A stretch of DNA of 64,000 nucleotides from Coprococcus comes ATCC 27758 (GTDB lineage: Bacteria; Bacillota; Clostridia; Lachnospirales; Lachnospiraceae). The notes beneath the pieces are model-generated. The model searched no databases. It was given only the letters and a program-made list of their open reading frames with translations, and was not told the origin of the DNA. The stretch spans positions 930,001-994,000 of the forward strand of contig NZ_CP102277.1 in the NCBI RefSeq assembly GCF_025149785.1. Direction: 5' to 3'. A program made the translations under genes and the position numbers. Below are positions 9,105 to 18,652 of this stretch, piece by piece; within the stretch, counting starts at the first letter, position 1; each line of letters starts with the position of its first letter.

Positions 9105-10130
9105 ATGAAACGACAGGATTTTTATTTTGATTTACCGGAAGAGCTGATCGCGCAGGATCCGCTTGAAGACAGATCCAGTTCCAGACTGCTTGTTCTTGAT
9201 AAAAAAACCGGTGCAACCAGTCATCACATTTTCCGTGAGATCAAAGATTATCTCAAACCGGGAGACTGCCTTGTGATCAATGATACCAAGGTTATCCCGG
9301 CAAGACTGATCGGTGAAAAAGAAGGAACCGGCGGAAAAGTCGAAGTTCTTCTTTTAAAACGAAAAGGAAATGATGTCTGGGAAACACTTGTAAAACCAGG
9401 AAAGAAGATGAAACCCGGAGCAAGAGTCAGCTTCGGGGACGGTCTTCTGAAAGGGGAAGTTCTGGAGGTTGTAGAGGAAGGAAACCGTCTGATCCATTTT
9501 GAATACGAAGGAATTTTTGAAGAGATTCTGGATCAGCTTGGACAGATGCCGCTTCCGCCTTACATCACCCACCAGCTGGAGGACAAGAATCGTTACCAGA
9601 CCGTGTATGCAAAGCATTCCGGATCTGCGGCTGCTCCGACGGCAGGACTGCATTTTACACCGGAGCTTCTGGAAGAAATCAAAGCAGAAGGTGTGGAGAT
9701 TGCGCATGTAACGCTTCATGTCGGACTTGGAACTTTTCGTCCGGTAAAAGCGGATGATATTCTGGATCACCATATGCATTCGGAATTCTACCGGATCGAG
9801 GCATCTGAGGCAGAAAAGATCAACCGTGCAAAAGAGAGCGGACACCGGGTGATCTGCGTCGGAACGACAAGTTGCCGGACCGTAGAATCTGCGGCTGATG
9901 AAAACGGAAAGTTAAAAGAGTGCAGTGGATGGACAGAGATTTTCATCTATCCGGGCTATAAATTCAAGGTACTGGACTGCCTGATCACGAACTTCCATTT
10001 ACCGGAGTCAACGCTGATCATGCTGGTAAGTGCGCTTGCCGGAAGAGAGCATGTGCTTGCGGCATATGAAGAAGCAGTTAAAGAGAGATATCGATTCTTC
10101 AGCTTTGGGGATGCGATGTTTATAGAATAG
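9105..10130 (+). CDS. queA: S-adenosylmethionine:tRNA ribosyltransferase-isomerase QueA
   Basis: 341 residues. QueA transfers the ribosyl part of SAM to preQ1 in tRNA, giving epoxyqueuosine. Family motifs: [20 protein letters not shown] at the N-terminus, [13 protein letters not shown] near residue 60, [15 protein letters not shown] near residue 175 and [17 protein letters not shown] near 300. The start has AGAGGT upstream, 19 bases after pheT, so it probably shares the pheST transcript. No other queuosine genes are seen here. Confidence 0.95.
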   Translation: MKRQDFYFDLPEELIAQDPLEDRSSSRLLVLDKKTGATSHHIFREIKDYLKPGDCLVINDTKVIPARLIGEKEGTGGKVEVLLLKRKGNDVWETLVKPGKKMKPGARVSFGDGLLKGEVLEVVEEGNRLIHFEYEGIFEEILDQLGQMPLPPYITHQLEDKNRYQTVYAKHSGSAAAPTAGLHFTPELLEEIKAEGVEIAHVTLHVGLGTFRPVKADDILDHHMHSEFYRIEASEAEKINRAKESGHRVICVGTTSCRTVESAADENGKLKECSGWTEIFIYPGYKFKVLDCLITNFHLPESTLIMLVSALAGREHVLAAYEEAVKERYRFFSFGDAMFIE

Positions 10131-10189
10131 ACGCAGAATCTGACAAATGTGAGGTTATGTCAGGGAGCAGGAAATCATAAGATATTAAC

Positions 10190-10248
10190 CGGAGAACAGG
10201 ATTGTTCAAGTCATGTACAACTTTGAAAAATCTTGTTCTCCGTTTTTT
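10190..10248 (+). terminator. Intrinsic terminator after queA
   Basis: CGGAGAACAGGATT (10190-10203) pairs with AATCTTGTTCTCCG (10229-10242), followed by TTTTTT. The loop is long, about 25 bases. Confidence 0.8.
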
Positions 10249-10615
10249 GTATAGGTTGGAAACGATTGAGTTTAAAAATCTTATTGAATGAATGTCTATA
10301 GAGAATGTTGTTTTATCTGGCAAAGATAAACAGTACAGCTTTGTCGATTTTGCAAAAATATAGTAAGATGATGTAATCGTCAAAAGTATGAATTATATAA
10401 TAATGGAGCAATCCGGGCACATACTAAGACGAAAAAGGCTATAAAAACAAGATTGCAAAAGGAAACAGAGGATGGGCTAAGCAGAATATATCAGAGAAAG
10501 AAACGAAAAAATAACTTTGGAAAATAAAGTCAGGTGGATATTCGTAATTTGTTTTGCTGTTTGATTTGGTTAAAAAGCGGACAGAAATGCATTGAGAATT
10601 GAGGAGTAGCAGAAA
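10249..10615 (+). promoter_or_regulatory. AT-rich leader of the Crp-family regulator
   Basis: 367 bases with no convincing gene. It contains a perfect 7-base inverted repeat TTTATCT-GGCAA-AGATAAA at 10312-10330, spaced like a Crp/Fnr operator, and a TATAATAATGG stretch near 10396. The inverted repeat could be an autoregulatory site for the downstream regulator; this is inference. Confidence 0.4.
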
Positions 10616-11278
10616 ATGGGCATATTTGAGGAGGCAGCAATTTTCCGGGGCGTCACGAAGGAGGACGCCAGACAGATGCTGAACTGTCTGAATCCGGTAG
10701 AAAAGACTTATAAAAAAGATGAAATCATTTACCATGCCGGGGATGAGGTTACTTCGATGGGCGTGGTTCTTGCCGGCAGCGTGTTCATTGAGAATGATGA
10801 TATCTGGGGGAATCACAGCATTCTGGACCGGGCTGGAAGAGGTGAGATTTTTGCAGAAACATATGCAGCGATTCCGGGGCAGAAGCTGATGGTCAATGTA
10901 GTTGCGGCAGAAGAGGCAAGAATTTTGTTTCTTGATGTGGGAAGGATACTGAAAGTCTGTTCCAATTCGTGTGTGTTTCATCATACGTTAATTGAAAATC
11001 TACTGAAGCTTTCCGCAGAGAAGAATCTCCGTCTGTCGAAACGGATTTTTCATATTTCATCAAAATCAATCCGGGGAAGACTGCTGTCGTATCTGTCTTA
11101 TCAGGCTATGGAAAACGGGAAGAAAGAATTTGACATCCCGTTCAACCGGCAGCAGCTTGCAGATTATCTGAATGTAGACAGGTCCGCGATGTCAAATGAG
11201 CTTGGGAAGATGCAGAAAGACAGGCTGATCGAAGTAGACAGGAAACATTTCCGTATTCTTGACGAAACGGAAATATGA
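10616..11278 (+). CDS. Crp/Fnr family transcriptional regulator
   Basis: 220 residues. An N-terminal cyclic-nucleotide-binding-type beta-roll (about 1-120; IIYHAGDEVTSMGVVLAGSV) is joined by a long helix to a C-terminal winged helix-turn-helix (about 165-215; RQQLADYLNVDRSAMSNELG). The N-terminal four-cysteine pattern of oxygen-sensing Fnr is absent, so it is not a classical Fnr. It resembles the small Crp-like regulators common in Clostridia, whose effectors are mostly unknown. The convergent gene is a MATE exporter. Confidence 0.88.
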   Translation: MGIFEEAAIFRGVTKEDARQMLNCLNPVEKTYKKDEIIYHAGDEVTSMGVVLAGSVFIENDDIWGNHSILDRAGRGEIFAETYAAIPGQKLMVNVVAAEEARILFLDVGRILKVCSNSCVFHHTLIENLLKLSAEKNLRLSKRIFHISSKSIRGRLLSYLSYQAMENGKKEFDIPFNRQQLADYLNVDRSAMSNELGKMQKDRLIEVDRKHFRILDETEI

Positions 11279-11343
11279 ATGGATAAATAATGGAAATAAA
11301 ACGGATACAGCAGTGAGAAACTGTATGTGGGTTAGGATAAAAG

Positions 11344-11394
11344 AAAACCATTGCAGGAGAGATGTGATTTCATCAGATCCTGTAATGGTTTTTT
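11344..11394. terminator. Terminator between crp-like gene and MATE gene
   Basis: AAAACCATTGCAGGA (11344-11358) pairs with TCCTGTAATGGTTTT (11378-11392), then T and GTATAC. It has A and T tracts on opposite sides and could serve both converging transcripts. The bases just after it (11391-11424) match a dispersed element seen again at 29447 and 34353. Confidence 0.8.
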
Positions 11395-11427
11395 GTATAC
11401 GATGAGTCAAGTATAAATTTGTGGAAT

Positions 11428-12774
11428 TTATCTTTCCAGTCCGTGTATCCAGTCTGACTTTAGAAAATAAATCAGAAAAGCAATGGAACTGAGCGCCCAG
11501 GTCATCGGGTAAGCCCAGAAGATCATCTGAATGGACGGGATGAATTTTAAAATGATCACGATATAAGAAACGCGGATCAGACACCAGCATACCAGCATAA
11601 CATACATCGGGACTGTGGATTTACCGGCTCCGCGCATGATTCCTGCCATACAGTGTGAAAAAGCAAGCAGGAAGTAGAAAAAGGTATCCGTATGAGCCTG
11701 CATGGTTCCGTAGCGGATAACCTCTGCGGTGGAACTGAAAGCAGATAGAAGCTGTGGAGCGGTAAAATGCACGCAGATACCGAGCAGCTCAGAGATCGTA
11801 AGGGAACAGATCACACCGAATACAGCGCCCTTTTTAGCACGCTCATATTCTTTTGCTCCCAGATTCTGACTGATAAAAGTAGTAAGTGCCAGTGCAAAAC
11901 AGGTGATCGGAAGGAATCCAAATCCCTGGATCTTCATATAAGAACCACATCCGGCAACCGCCATTTCCCCAAACTGGTTGATATTTGCCTGGACGAATAC
12001 ATTTGCCAGAGAAATGATCGAGTTCTGGAGTCCTGCGGGCAGACCATAAGAAATGATCTGGCGGAGCATATAGGAATCCAGATTGATCCGGTTCAGATGA
12101 AGCCGAAACTCCTCCGGACTGTGAAGCAGCTGCACCATACAGAGGATAGCACTTAAAAACTGTGAAATGACAGTTGCAAAAGCGGCAGCACCTACTCCAA
12201 ATCCAAGACCTGCGATCAGTACAAGGTCAAGAATGATATTCGTTACCGAAGAAACGATTAAGTAGATCAGAGGATGGGTACTGTCACCGACGGACTGCAG
12301 AATGCCGACAAAGAAGTTGTACATGACAAAGGCAAGTGAGCCGGTAAAGTAGATCCGGAAATAAGTAATCGAGTTTGGAAGTACCGCCTCCGGTGTTCCC
12401 ATAAGCACCAGGATCTGTGGTGCGGCAATGATACCGACAATGGTAAGGATCACGCCGCAGATCAGTCCGAAGCCAACGGTTGTATGGATGGACTTCTGCA
12501 GATTCGGAATGTCTCTGGCACCGTAATATTTGGCGACGATGACACCGGATCCGATGGCGATTCCATTAAAAAGACCGACCATAAGAAAGATCAGATTACC
12601 GGAAGAGCTGACAGCGGCAAGTGCAGAGCTTCCAAGAAAATTTCCAACGATCAGAGAGTCGGCGGTGTTATATAGCTGCTGAAAAAGGTTTCCCCAGAAA
12701 AGCGGGATCGCAAAAGCAACGATACGCTTCCAGATGGAGCCTTCTGTCATCAGTTTTGCAGAATATTTTGACAT
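11428..12774 (-). CDS. MATE family efflux transporter
   Basis: 448 residues, twelve predicted membrane helices, cation-coupled multidrug/toxin export family. The N-terminus GSIWKRIVAFAIPLFWGNLFQ and the first-half motif NTADSLIVGNFLGSSALAAV are typical of the DinF/NorM-like branch in Clostridia. QSVGDSTHPLIYL near 175 and GAGKSTVPMYVMLVCWCL in the second half are the paired family motifs. Substrate cannot be predicted. A second MATE lies at 57454-58815. Confidence 0.92.
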   Translation of the reverse strand: MSKYSAKLMTEGSIWKRIVAFAIPLFWGNLFQQLYNTADSLIVGNFLGSSALAAVSSSGNLIFLMVGLFNGIAIGSGVIVAKYYGARDIPNLQKSIHTTVGFGLICGVILTIVGIIAAPQILVLMGTPEAVLPNSITYFRIYFTGSLAFVMYNFFVGILQSVGDSTHPLIYLIVSSVTNIILDLVLIAGLGFGVGAAAFATVISQFLSAILCMVQLLHSPEEFRLHLNRINLDSYMLRQIISYGLPAGLQNSIISLANVFVQANINQFGEMAVAGCGSYMKIQGFGFLPITCFALALTTFISQNLGAKEYERAKKGAVFGVICSLTISELLGICVHFTAPQLLSAFSSTAEVIRYGTMQAHTDTFFYFLLAFSHCMAGIMRGAGKSTVPMYVMLVCWCLIRVSYIVIILKFIPSIQMIFWAYPMTWALSSIAFLIYFLKSDWIHGLER

Positions 12775-13004
12775 AGAATATTTCCCCCGTTTCTTAAGTC
12801 ATTACTTTTAAGTATAAGGTGCGGCAGAGGGAAAGTCAATGAAAATGGGAAAGCAGGTGAAGTTAGGAAAAGGACAAAAAGACAATAAACAGATGTAGTG
12901 AATGCGATCTTTATAAGACACCTCAAAAACCATGCTATTGGGATAACAAAAAGTTTGCGAAAGAATGCTATCCACAAATGGAAAAATGTAATAGATAAAA
13001 TTTC

Positions 13005-13042
13005 AAGAGGACTTGTAAGACTAAAACCTTACAAGTCCTCTT
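13005..13042 (-). terminator. Terminator of the amino acid ABC operon
   Basis: A perfect 15-pair stem, AAGAGGACTTGTAAG (13005-13019) with CTTACAAGTCCTCTT (13028-13042), just beyond the stop of the ATPase gene. On the minus strand it is followed by GAAATTTTATC, a weak T tract. Confidence 0.65.
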
Positions 13043-13056
13043 CTTCATCTAACAGC

Positions 13057-13842
13057 TTATCCTTCATGAAACCGCGAAAGAAACTGTTTTGTTCTCTCTT
13101 CACTTGGATTTTCAAACACCTGACGCGGATCACCCTGTTCACCGATGCGTCCGTCGTCCATAAAGATCACATGATCGGCAACGTCGCGTGCAAATGCCAT
13201 CTCATGGGTTACAATGATCATCGTCGTATTCTGGTCGGCAAGCTCGCGGATAACTTTTAATACTTCTCCGGTCAGTTCCGGATCCAGTGCAGAAGTCGGC
13301 TCATCAAAACAGAGGATGTCCGGTTGCAGGGCAAGTGCCCTTGCAATAGCAACTCGCTGGCATTGTCCACCGGAAAGCTGATGCGGATAATTGTCCATCC
13401 GGTTATCCAACCCCATCTGTGTCAGAAGAACCTTTGCCTGTACCTCGATGGCGGTCAGAATTTCACGTTTTCTTTCTTTAAAATCCGGCTGCTCTGCGGC
13501 GAGAAGCTTTTTGGCAAGCATTACATTTTCCAGAGCGGTATACTGCGGAAACAGATTAAAGTTCTGGAACACCAGACCAAAATGCAGTCGTTTTTTACGG
13601 ATCACGGATTCCTGAGTGGTTGCCGGGACAGAGGCATCAAAAAGTGTTTCGCCATTTACCCGGATAATTCCGTTATCCGGATGTTCCAGAAAGTTCAGGC
13701 AGCGGAGAAGCGTTGTCTTTCCACTTCCGGAAGATCCGATGATGGAAACAGCCTGTCCTTTTTCTAGGTTAAATCCAACGTCTTTTAAGACAGGAGTCTT
13801 ATTAAAAGATTTACTGATATGTTCTACTTCTAAGATTGGCAT
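13057..13842 (-). CDS. Polar amino acid ABC transporter, ATPase
   Basis: 261 residues, GlnQ/HisP-type ATPase powering uptake of a polar amino acid. Walker A GSSGSGKTTLLR at about residues 36-47, signature LSGGQCQRVAIARAL near 155, Walker B ILCFDEPTSALDPE near 176 and switch histidine in VTHEMAFARDVADH. About 20 extra residues between Walker A and the Q-loop (ETLFDASVPATTQESV) are typical of this family. It is the last gene of the SBP-permease-ATPase operon, 15 bases after the permease. Confidence 0.94.
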   Translation of the reverse strand: MPILEVEHISKSFNKTPVLKDVGFNLEKGQAVSIIGSSGSGKTTLLRCLNFLEHPDNGIIRVNGETLFDASVPATTQESVIRKKRLHFGLVFQNFNLFPQYTALENVMLAKKLLAAEQPDFKERKREILTAIEVQAKVLLTQMGLDNRMDNYPHQLSGGQCQRVAIARALALQPDILCFDEPTSALDPELTGEVLKVIRELADQNTTMIIVTHEMAFARDVADHVIFMDDGRIGEQGDPRQVFENPSEERTKQFLSRFHEG

Positions 13843-13857
13843 AAATATGAATTCTCC

Positions 13858-14544
13858 TTATCTGAAATATTCCAGTTTCTTTTCAAGGCGTCCGAGAAGA
13901 ACGGTCAGGATACCATTGAAAATAAGATAATAAACAGCGGTAAAGAACAGCGGCCAGATGGCACCGGAGATGCCATGTGAGCCTTTCATAAATGCCTGTC
14001 CTGCCCAGATGATCTCCTGCAGCGCGATAATACGTGCAAGAGAAGTATCTTTTACCAGGGTGATGATCTCATTTGACATCGGTGGTACGATGCGTTTGAT
14101 CATCTGAAGGAGTGTGATCTTGAAAAAGATCTGATGCTTTGTCATGCCAAGTACAAGACCGGCTTCTTTCTGACCTTCCGGAACACCCTGGATTCCACCG
14201 CGGTAGATTTCTGAAAAATAACAGGCGTAATTGATGATAAAAGATACGGCTGCTGCAAGGAATCGTCCTGTTTCACCACCACCCCAGATCGGGTTATGTA
14301 AGACCAGCCCGGGGAAATAGTAGATGATCAGAAGCTGGATCATCAGCGGGGTACCACGGATCACCCAGACGATCAGTCTCGCAAGCCAGCTAAGAGGCTT
14401 AAAATGAGACATGGAGCCAAAGGCAATGACCAGTCCGAGAGGAAGGGCGCCGACCAGCGTCACAATAAATAATTTTAAAGTTTGTAAAAAGCCGACATTC
14501 AGTGCGGACACTACGACCGGCATTTGTTTCATAATCAGATTCAT
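13858..14544 (-). CDS. Polar amino acid ABC transporter, permease
   Basis: 228 residues, HisM/GlnP-type membrane subunit with about five helices. The N-terminal segment VVSALNVGFLQTLKLFIVTL is the family hallmark, and the ATPase-contact EAA-like loop is seen in GGIQGVPEGQKEAGLVLGMT near residue 120. RGTPLMIQLLIIYY is at about 64-77. It sits between the binding protein and ATPase genes and presumably works as a homodimer, since only one permease is present. Confidence 0.94.
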   Translation of the reverse strand: MNLIMKQMPVVVSALNVGFLQTLKLFIVTLVGALPLGLVIAFGSMSHFKPLSWLARLIVWVIRGTPLMIQLLIIYYFPGLVLHNPIWGGGETGRFLAAAVSFIINYACYFSEIYRGGIQGVPEGQKEAGLVLGMTKHQIFFKITLLQMIKRIVPPMSNEIITLVKDTSLARIIALQEIIWAGQAFMKGSHGISGAIWPLFFTAVYYLIFNGILTVLLGRLEKKLEYFR

Positions 14545-14565
14545 AAAAAGTTCCTGCCTTAAATA

Positions 14566-15387
14566 TTATTTCTGCTCAATGATGGCATCCTGAACCCCAT
14601 AGGTTTCAGCGCATTTCTTCATAGAACCATCATTGTAGCTTGTCTTGAAGAATTCGTTCAGTTTGTCTGCAAGGTCAGAACCTTTGCGGAATCCAACACC
14701 ATATTTTTCGGTAGTAAGCTCAACGGTATGAGTCAGATTTTCGTATCCGGTACCTTTTCCGACCATAGCACCGGCCATCAGAAGGTCGATGACTGCAGCA
14801 TCAGAGGTTCCGGCTGCAACTTCCATCAGGGCATCAGACTGTGAAGAAACCGCAGTGTAGTCATATCCTTCTCCGCTTACAGCTTTTTCTCCGGCACTTC
14901 CGGATTCAACTGCAAAAGAAAGATCCTTCAGACTGTCTTTGTCCTGATATTTGTCTGCTTTATCAGAAGGAACAACCACTACCTGCGCATTGTTACAGTA
15001 AGCGGAGGTGCATGCCATTGCGCTGGTTACTTCATCAGTAAGTGTCATACCATTCCATACGCAGTCGATGGTTTTTCCATCCAGCTCCATGACTTTATTG
15101 TCCCAGTCGATCTCGACAAATTCGGCATCTACGCCAAGGCTTTTTGCAAATGCTTTTGCCATGTCGGCATCAAAACCAATCCATTCATCCTTATCATTTT
15201 TGTAATCCATTGGCTCAAAATCGGTGATTCCAACTACCAGGGTTCCTTTGTCCTGAACGTATTCTACATCGCTTTTGGATGCTTTTTTTGAATCATCTGA
15301 AGTTTTTGTATCGGAAGATGAACCTCCGCATGCTGCAAGGGATAATACCATTGCTGAAGTAAGTGCAAGTGCTGTTATTTTTTTCAT
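14566..15387 (-). CDS. Polar amino acid ABC transporter, lipoprotein binding protein
   Basis: 273 residues. A lipoprotein signal (MKKITALALTSAMVLSLAAC, cysteine at 20) is followed by a short Ser/Asp/Lys linker and a family 3 solute-binding domain: GTLVVGITDFEPMDY near 50, WIGFDADMAKAFAKSLG, and CVWNGMTLTDE near 110. It captures an amino acid outside the membrane and delivers it to the adjoining permease. The GFR signature that often contacts the ligand carboxylate appears as VGFRKGSDL near 225. Ligand not predictable. Confidence 0.93.
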   Translation of the reverse strand: MKKITALALTSAMVLSLAACGGSSSDTKTSDDSKKASKSDVEYVQDKGTLVVGITDFEPMDYKNDKDEWIGFDADMAKAFAKSLGVDAEFVEIDWDNKVMELDGKTIDCVWNGMTLTDEVTSAMACTSAYCNNAQVVVVPSDKADKYQDKDSLKDLSFAVESGSAGEKAVSGEGYDYTAVSSQSDALMEVAAGTSDAAVIDLLMAGAMVGKGTGYENLTHTVELTTEKYGVGFRKGSDLADKLNEFFKTSYNDGSMKKCAETYGVQDAIIEQK

Positions 15388-15551
15388 AATAATCTCTCCT
15401 CATATAATTTCAAAAAATGTCACGTCACTATATTATCAATCTACCATACTAAAGTCAACCAAAACTTGCTATTTACTTTCTTTTTTGATAAAGATACAAT
15501 AAGAAATACAGAAATTACTGTAGAAAGAGTAAAACAGAGGAATATAAATAT

Positions 15552-17789
15552 ATGGAAACAAATGAGATTATTGTTCACCATGCGACGGAGAATAACCTGA
15601 AAAATGTATCCATCCGGATACCAAAGCATCAGATCACAGTATTTACCGGAGTATCAGGTTCTGGGAAATCTTCGCTGGTTCTGGATACTCTTGCGGCGCA
15701 GTCACGCAGGGAATTAAATGATACTTTCCCGAGTTTTGTGCAGCAATATCTTCCCAAATACGGAAGACCGCATGTAGAACGGATTGAGAATCTACCGGCA
15801 GCAATTGTAATCAATCAGAAAAAGCCGTCGCCGAATCAGCGGTCGACGGTTGGAACTTATACGGATACCTATACCCTTCTGAGGCTTTTATTTTCCAGAG
15901 TGGGACAGCCTTTTGTCGGTTATTCGGACAGCTTTTCATTCAATCATCCACAGGGATGCTGCCTGCGGTGTAACGGACTTGGAGAAGTGACAGATCTGGA
16001 TGTGCATAAGCTGGTGGATTTTGATAAATGTTTGAATGATGACGGGGTGATCCATTATGTGGCATTTGAGCCGGGGCAGTGGAGATGGATCCGCTATGCA
16101 AACAGTGGATTGTTTGATCTGAATAAGAAGATTAAAGACTATTCCGAAGAAGAATTGGAACTGTTTTTGTATTCACCGCAGATACGTCTTAAGAATCCAC
16201 CGGAAGGATGGCCGAAAACTGCGAAATACGAAGGCCTTGTGCATCGGATGTACCGCAGTGTCCTAAATTCGGAAGAAGGAAAACTTCACAGGGAGTTATT
16301 GGATCCGATCACCAGTCATGGAGTTTGTCCGGAGTGTAATGGGGCAAGATTGAATCAGAAGGTGTTGTCCTGCAAAATTGACGGGAAAAATATTGCTGAT
16401 GTAATAAAACTTCCATTATCCGAGCTGCGTGCGTGGATTGCTCAAATAGAAGATCCGCTTGCAAAAGATATTCAGGATACACTGCATACCAAACTGTCTG
16501 CACTTATAGATATCGGACTGGGATATCTGTCTCTGGACAGAGGGTTATCTACTTTATCTGGTGGAGAGATTCAGAGATGCAAGATTGCAAAATGCCTGAA
16601 TTCCTCGCTTTCTGATTTGTTGTATATTCTGGATGAACCGAGTGCAGGGCTTCATAATCATGATATTGAGCGGATGCGCCGTGCACTGGAAAAATTGAGA
16701 GATGGTGGAAATACGGTTGTTCTGGTGGAGCATCACCGGAAAATGATCGAGATGGCCGATCACATTGTGGAAATGGGTCCGGAACCGGGAATGGCCGGTG
16801 GAAGAGTTTTATTTGAAGGCAGTTATAAGGAACTTTTAAAGAGTGATACGCCGACTGGAGAAGAGATGCGGCTTACTACTTCTCTAAAAGCAAAGGCAAG
16901 GGAAGCGAAAGGAATATGGCGGATGGAGCATATCCATCTTCACAATCTGAAGGACATTACCATCGAATTTCCAATAGGAAATCTGGTTGTGATCGCTGGT
17001 GTTGCCGGATCTGGAAAAAGTTCTCTGATGGAAAGCTTTTACCGCAGTATGGGAGAGGATGTGGTGTTTGTAAGCCAGCGCGCTGCAGGTGCAAGTCTCA
17101 GATCCACTCCAGCGACCTATCTGGGAGTCGCAGATGAAATCCGGAAAATATTTGCAAAGCGGTGCGGTCAGAAGGCATCTTTGTTTTCTTTTAACGGCGC
17201 AGGAAAGTGTCCGGCATGTAAGGGAAAAGGAGTGATCGTATCGGATATGGCATTTATGGATGACATCGAGACGACCTGTGATGTGTGTAAAGGACTTCGG
17301 TATTCAAAAGAAGTTTTGCAATACGAAGTAGATGGAAAGAATATTGCGGAAGTGATGGATCTGACTGTTGCACAGGCAGGGGAATTCTTCAGGGGAACAA
17401 AGATCAGCGAAGCGCTGGAGCCTCTGGAAAAAGTAGGACTTTCTTATCTGCACCTGAATCAGGCACTTTCTACTTTATCCGGCGGAGAGTTGCAGCGAAT
17501 GAAGTTTGCTTCCTATCTCGGAAGTAAAGACCGTATTTTCATTCTTGATGAGCCGACAAACGGATTGCATATCAAGAATGTCCGGAGTCTGTTAAAGCTT
17601 CTGAACCAGATGGTGGATGAAGGAAATTCCATTTTTGTTATCGAACATAACATAGAATTTATCAAATCCGCTGATTATGTGGTAGAATTAGGACCAGAAG
17701 GAGGAGATGCCGGAGGAAGACTGCTGTTTGCCGGTACACCGTCTGAGATGAAAATGAGTGAAAAATCTGTTACGGCAGAATATTTATGA
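15552..17789 (+). CDS. UvrA-like ABC ATPase, short form
   Basis: 745 residues against about 940 for housekeeping UvrA. Two ABC modules are present: Walker A1 TGVSGSGKSSLVLDTL (about 33-48), signature LSTLSGGEIQRCKIAKCL, Walker B LLYILDEPSAGLH; then Walker A2 AGVAGSGKSSLMES (about 484), zinc site CPACKGKG ... CDVCKGL, and second signature LSTLSGGELQRMKFASYL. The shortness comes mainly from the first half, where the UvrB-binding region is reduced. This fits UvrA2/DrrC-like proteins, linked in other bacteria to resistance to DNA-intercalating compounds. It is divergent from the amino acid ABC operon. Confidence 0.88.
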   Translation: METNEIIVHHATENNLKNVSIRIPKHQITVFTGVSGSGKSSLVLDTLAAQSRRELNDTFPSFVQQYLPKYGRPHVERIENLPAAIVINQKKPSPNQRSTVGTYTDTYTLLRLLFSRVGQPFVGYSDSFSFNHPQGCCLRCNGLGEVTDLDVHKLVDFDKCLNDDGVIHYVAFEPGQWRWIRYANSGLFDLNKKIKDYSEEELELFLYSPQIRLKNPPEGWPKTAKYEGLVHRMYRSVLNSEEGKLHRELLDPITSHGVCPECNGARLNQKVLSCKIDGKNIADVIKLPLSELRAWIAQIEDPLAKDIQDTLHTKLSALIDIGLGYLSLDRGLSTLSGGEIQRCKIAKCLNSSLSDLLYILDEPSAGLHNHDIERMRRALEKLRDGGNTVVLVEHHRKMIEMADHIVEMGPEPGMAGGRVLFEGSYKELLKSDTPTGEEMRLTTSLKAKAREAKGIWRMEHIHLHNLKDITIEFPIGNLVVIAGVAGSGKSSLMESFYRSMGEDVVFVSQRAAGASLRSTPATYLGVADEIRKIFAKRCGQKASLFSFNGAGKCPACKGKGVIVSDMAFMDDIETTCDVCKGLRYSKEVLQYEVDGKNIAEVMDLTVAQAGEFFRGTKISEALEPLEKVGLSYLHLNQALSTLSGGELQRMKFASYLGSKDRIFILDEPTNGLHIKNVRSLLKLLNQMVDEGNSIFVIEHNIEFIKSADYVVELGPEGGDAGGRLLFAGTPSEMKMSEKSVTAEYL

Positions 17790-17804
17790 TGATACCAGAT
17801 TGCT
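17790..17804. repeat. 15-base sequence shared with the intergenic region at 55017
   Basis: TGATACCAGATTGCT immediately after the UvrA-like gene is identical to 55017-55031. It is followed by a small stem ATTGC-TAC-GCAAT at 17814-17826. Probably a fragment of a dispersed extragenic element. Confidence 0.45.
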
Positions 17805-17903
17805 CCATTTCCATTGCTACGCAATCCCCCTATTTATAATTATGAAAGATTTACAGAAACAGAAATATTTACCAAAAAGATAGAAGAAAAGGAGACGAAC
17901 GTT

Positions 17904-18449
17904 ATGAAACTAATGATTGCATCAGATATTCACGGATCCGCATATTATTGTCTGGAAATGCTGGATGCGATGAAAAAAGAATGTCCGGACAGACTGTTAC
18001 TTCTGGGCGACATCCTGTATCATGGACCAAGAAATGATCTTCCGCTGGAATACGAACCCAAAAAGGTAATCAAAATGTTAAATGAAGTCAAAGAGAAATT
18101 ATTCTGTGTACGCGGAAACTGTGACACAGAGGTAGACCAGATGGTACTGGATTTTCCGATCATGGCAGATTATGCAGTGATCCCGTGCGGCAACAGGATC
18201 ATTTACGCCACCCATGGACACCATCATAACGTCATGACCCCAATCCCAATGCAGCCAGGCGATATTCTCCTACACGGTCACACCCACGTACCGGCCTGGG
18301 AACCATTCGGAAACGAGAACCTCTACTTAAATCCAGGCTCCGTTTCCATCCCAAAAGAAAACAGCGCCCACAGCTACATGATCCTGGAAGACGGTCTCGC
18401 CAAATGGAAAAACCTATACGGCGAAGTTTACCACGAACTTATGCTGTAG
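17904..18449 (+). CDS. YfcE/MJ0936-family metallophosphodiesterase
   Basis: 181 residues from ATG 17904, which has AAAGGAG nine bases upstream; a longer start at 17814 adds 30 unconserved residues. Calcineurin-like dinuclear metal fold: SDIHGS (metal ligands), LLLGDILYHGPRN, VRGNCDTE, YATHGHHHNV and LLHGHTHVP in order. The YfcE family hydrolyses phosphodiesters in vitro; natural substrate unknown. The last third of the gene uses more C-ending codons (ctc, tac, ccc) than the first part. Confidence 0.9.
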   Translation: MKLMIASDIHGSAYYCLEMLDAMKKECPDRLLLLGDILYHGPRNDLPLEYEPKKVIKMLNEVKEKLFCVRGNCDTEVDQMVLDFPIMADYAVIPCGNRIIYATHGHHHNVMTPIPMQPGDILLHGHTHVPAWEPFGNENLYLNPGSVSIPKENSAHSYMILEDGLAKWKNLYGEVYHELML

Positions 18450-18567
18450 AAAAATCTACAATATTAAGAAAAAGTAGAACCGAAAAACTATCACAAATGA
18501 AAACATACAACACCTGAAAAAGTGAAAAACTTTTATTTTGGCGAAAATATTAAACAAAATAAAACCC

Positions 18568-18610
18568 CATAAATTGTCGACATTCGCCAATGTACATCCG
18601 ACAATTTATG
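18568..18610. promoter_or_regulatory. Palindromic operator candidate upstream of pepT
   Basis: A perfect 12-base inverted repeat, CATAAATTGTCG (18568-18579) and CGACAATTTATG (18599-18610), encloses a second inverted repeat ACATT-CGCC-AATGT. The left arm contains TTGTCGACATTCGCCAA (18574-18590), which matches 16 of 17 bases upstream of the peptide transporter at 22559-22575. It sits 43 bases before pepT. Most simply this is a binding site for a shared regulator of peptide use. Confidence 0.6.
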
Positions 18611-18652
18611 TAATAAAATGAAACTAAGAAAAGCAAAGGAGAACCTAACAAT

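Noticed and set aside
12750-12977. Hydrophobic 75-codon minus-strand frame upstream of the first MATE gene
   Set aside because: It overlaps the MATE start, lacks a ribosome site and its composition follows from an AT-rich region.
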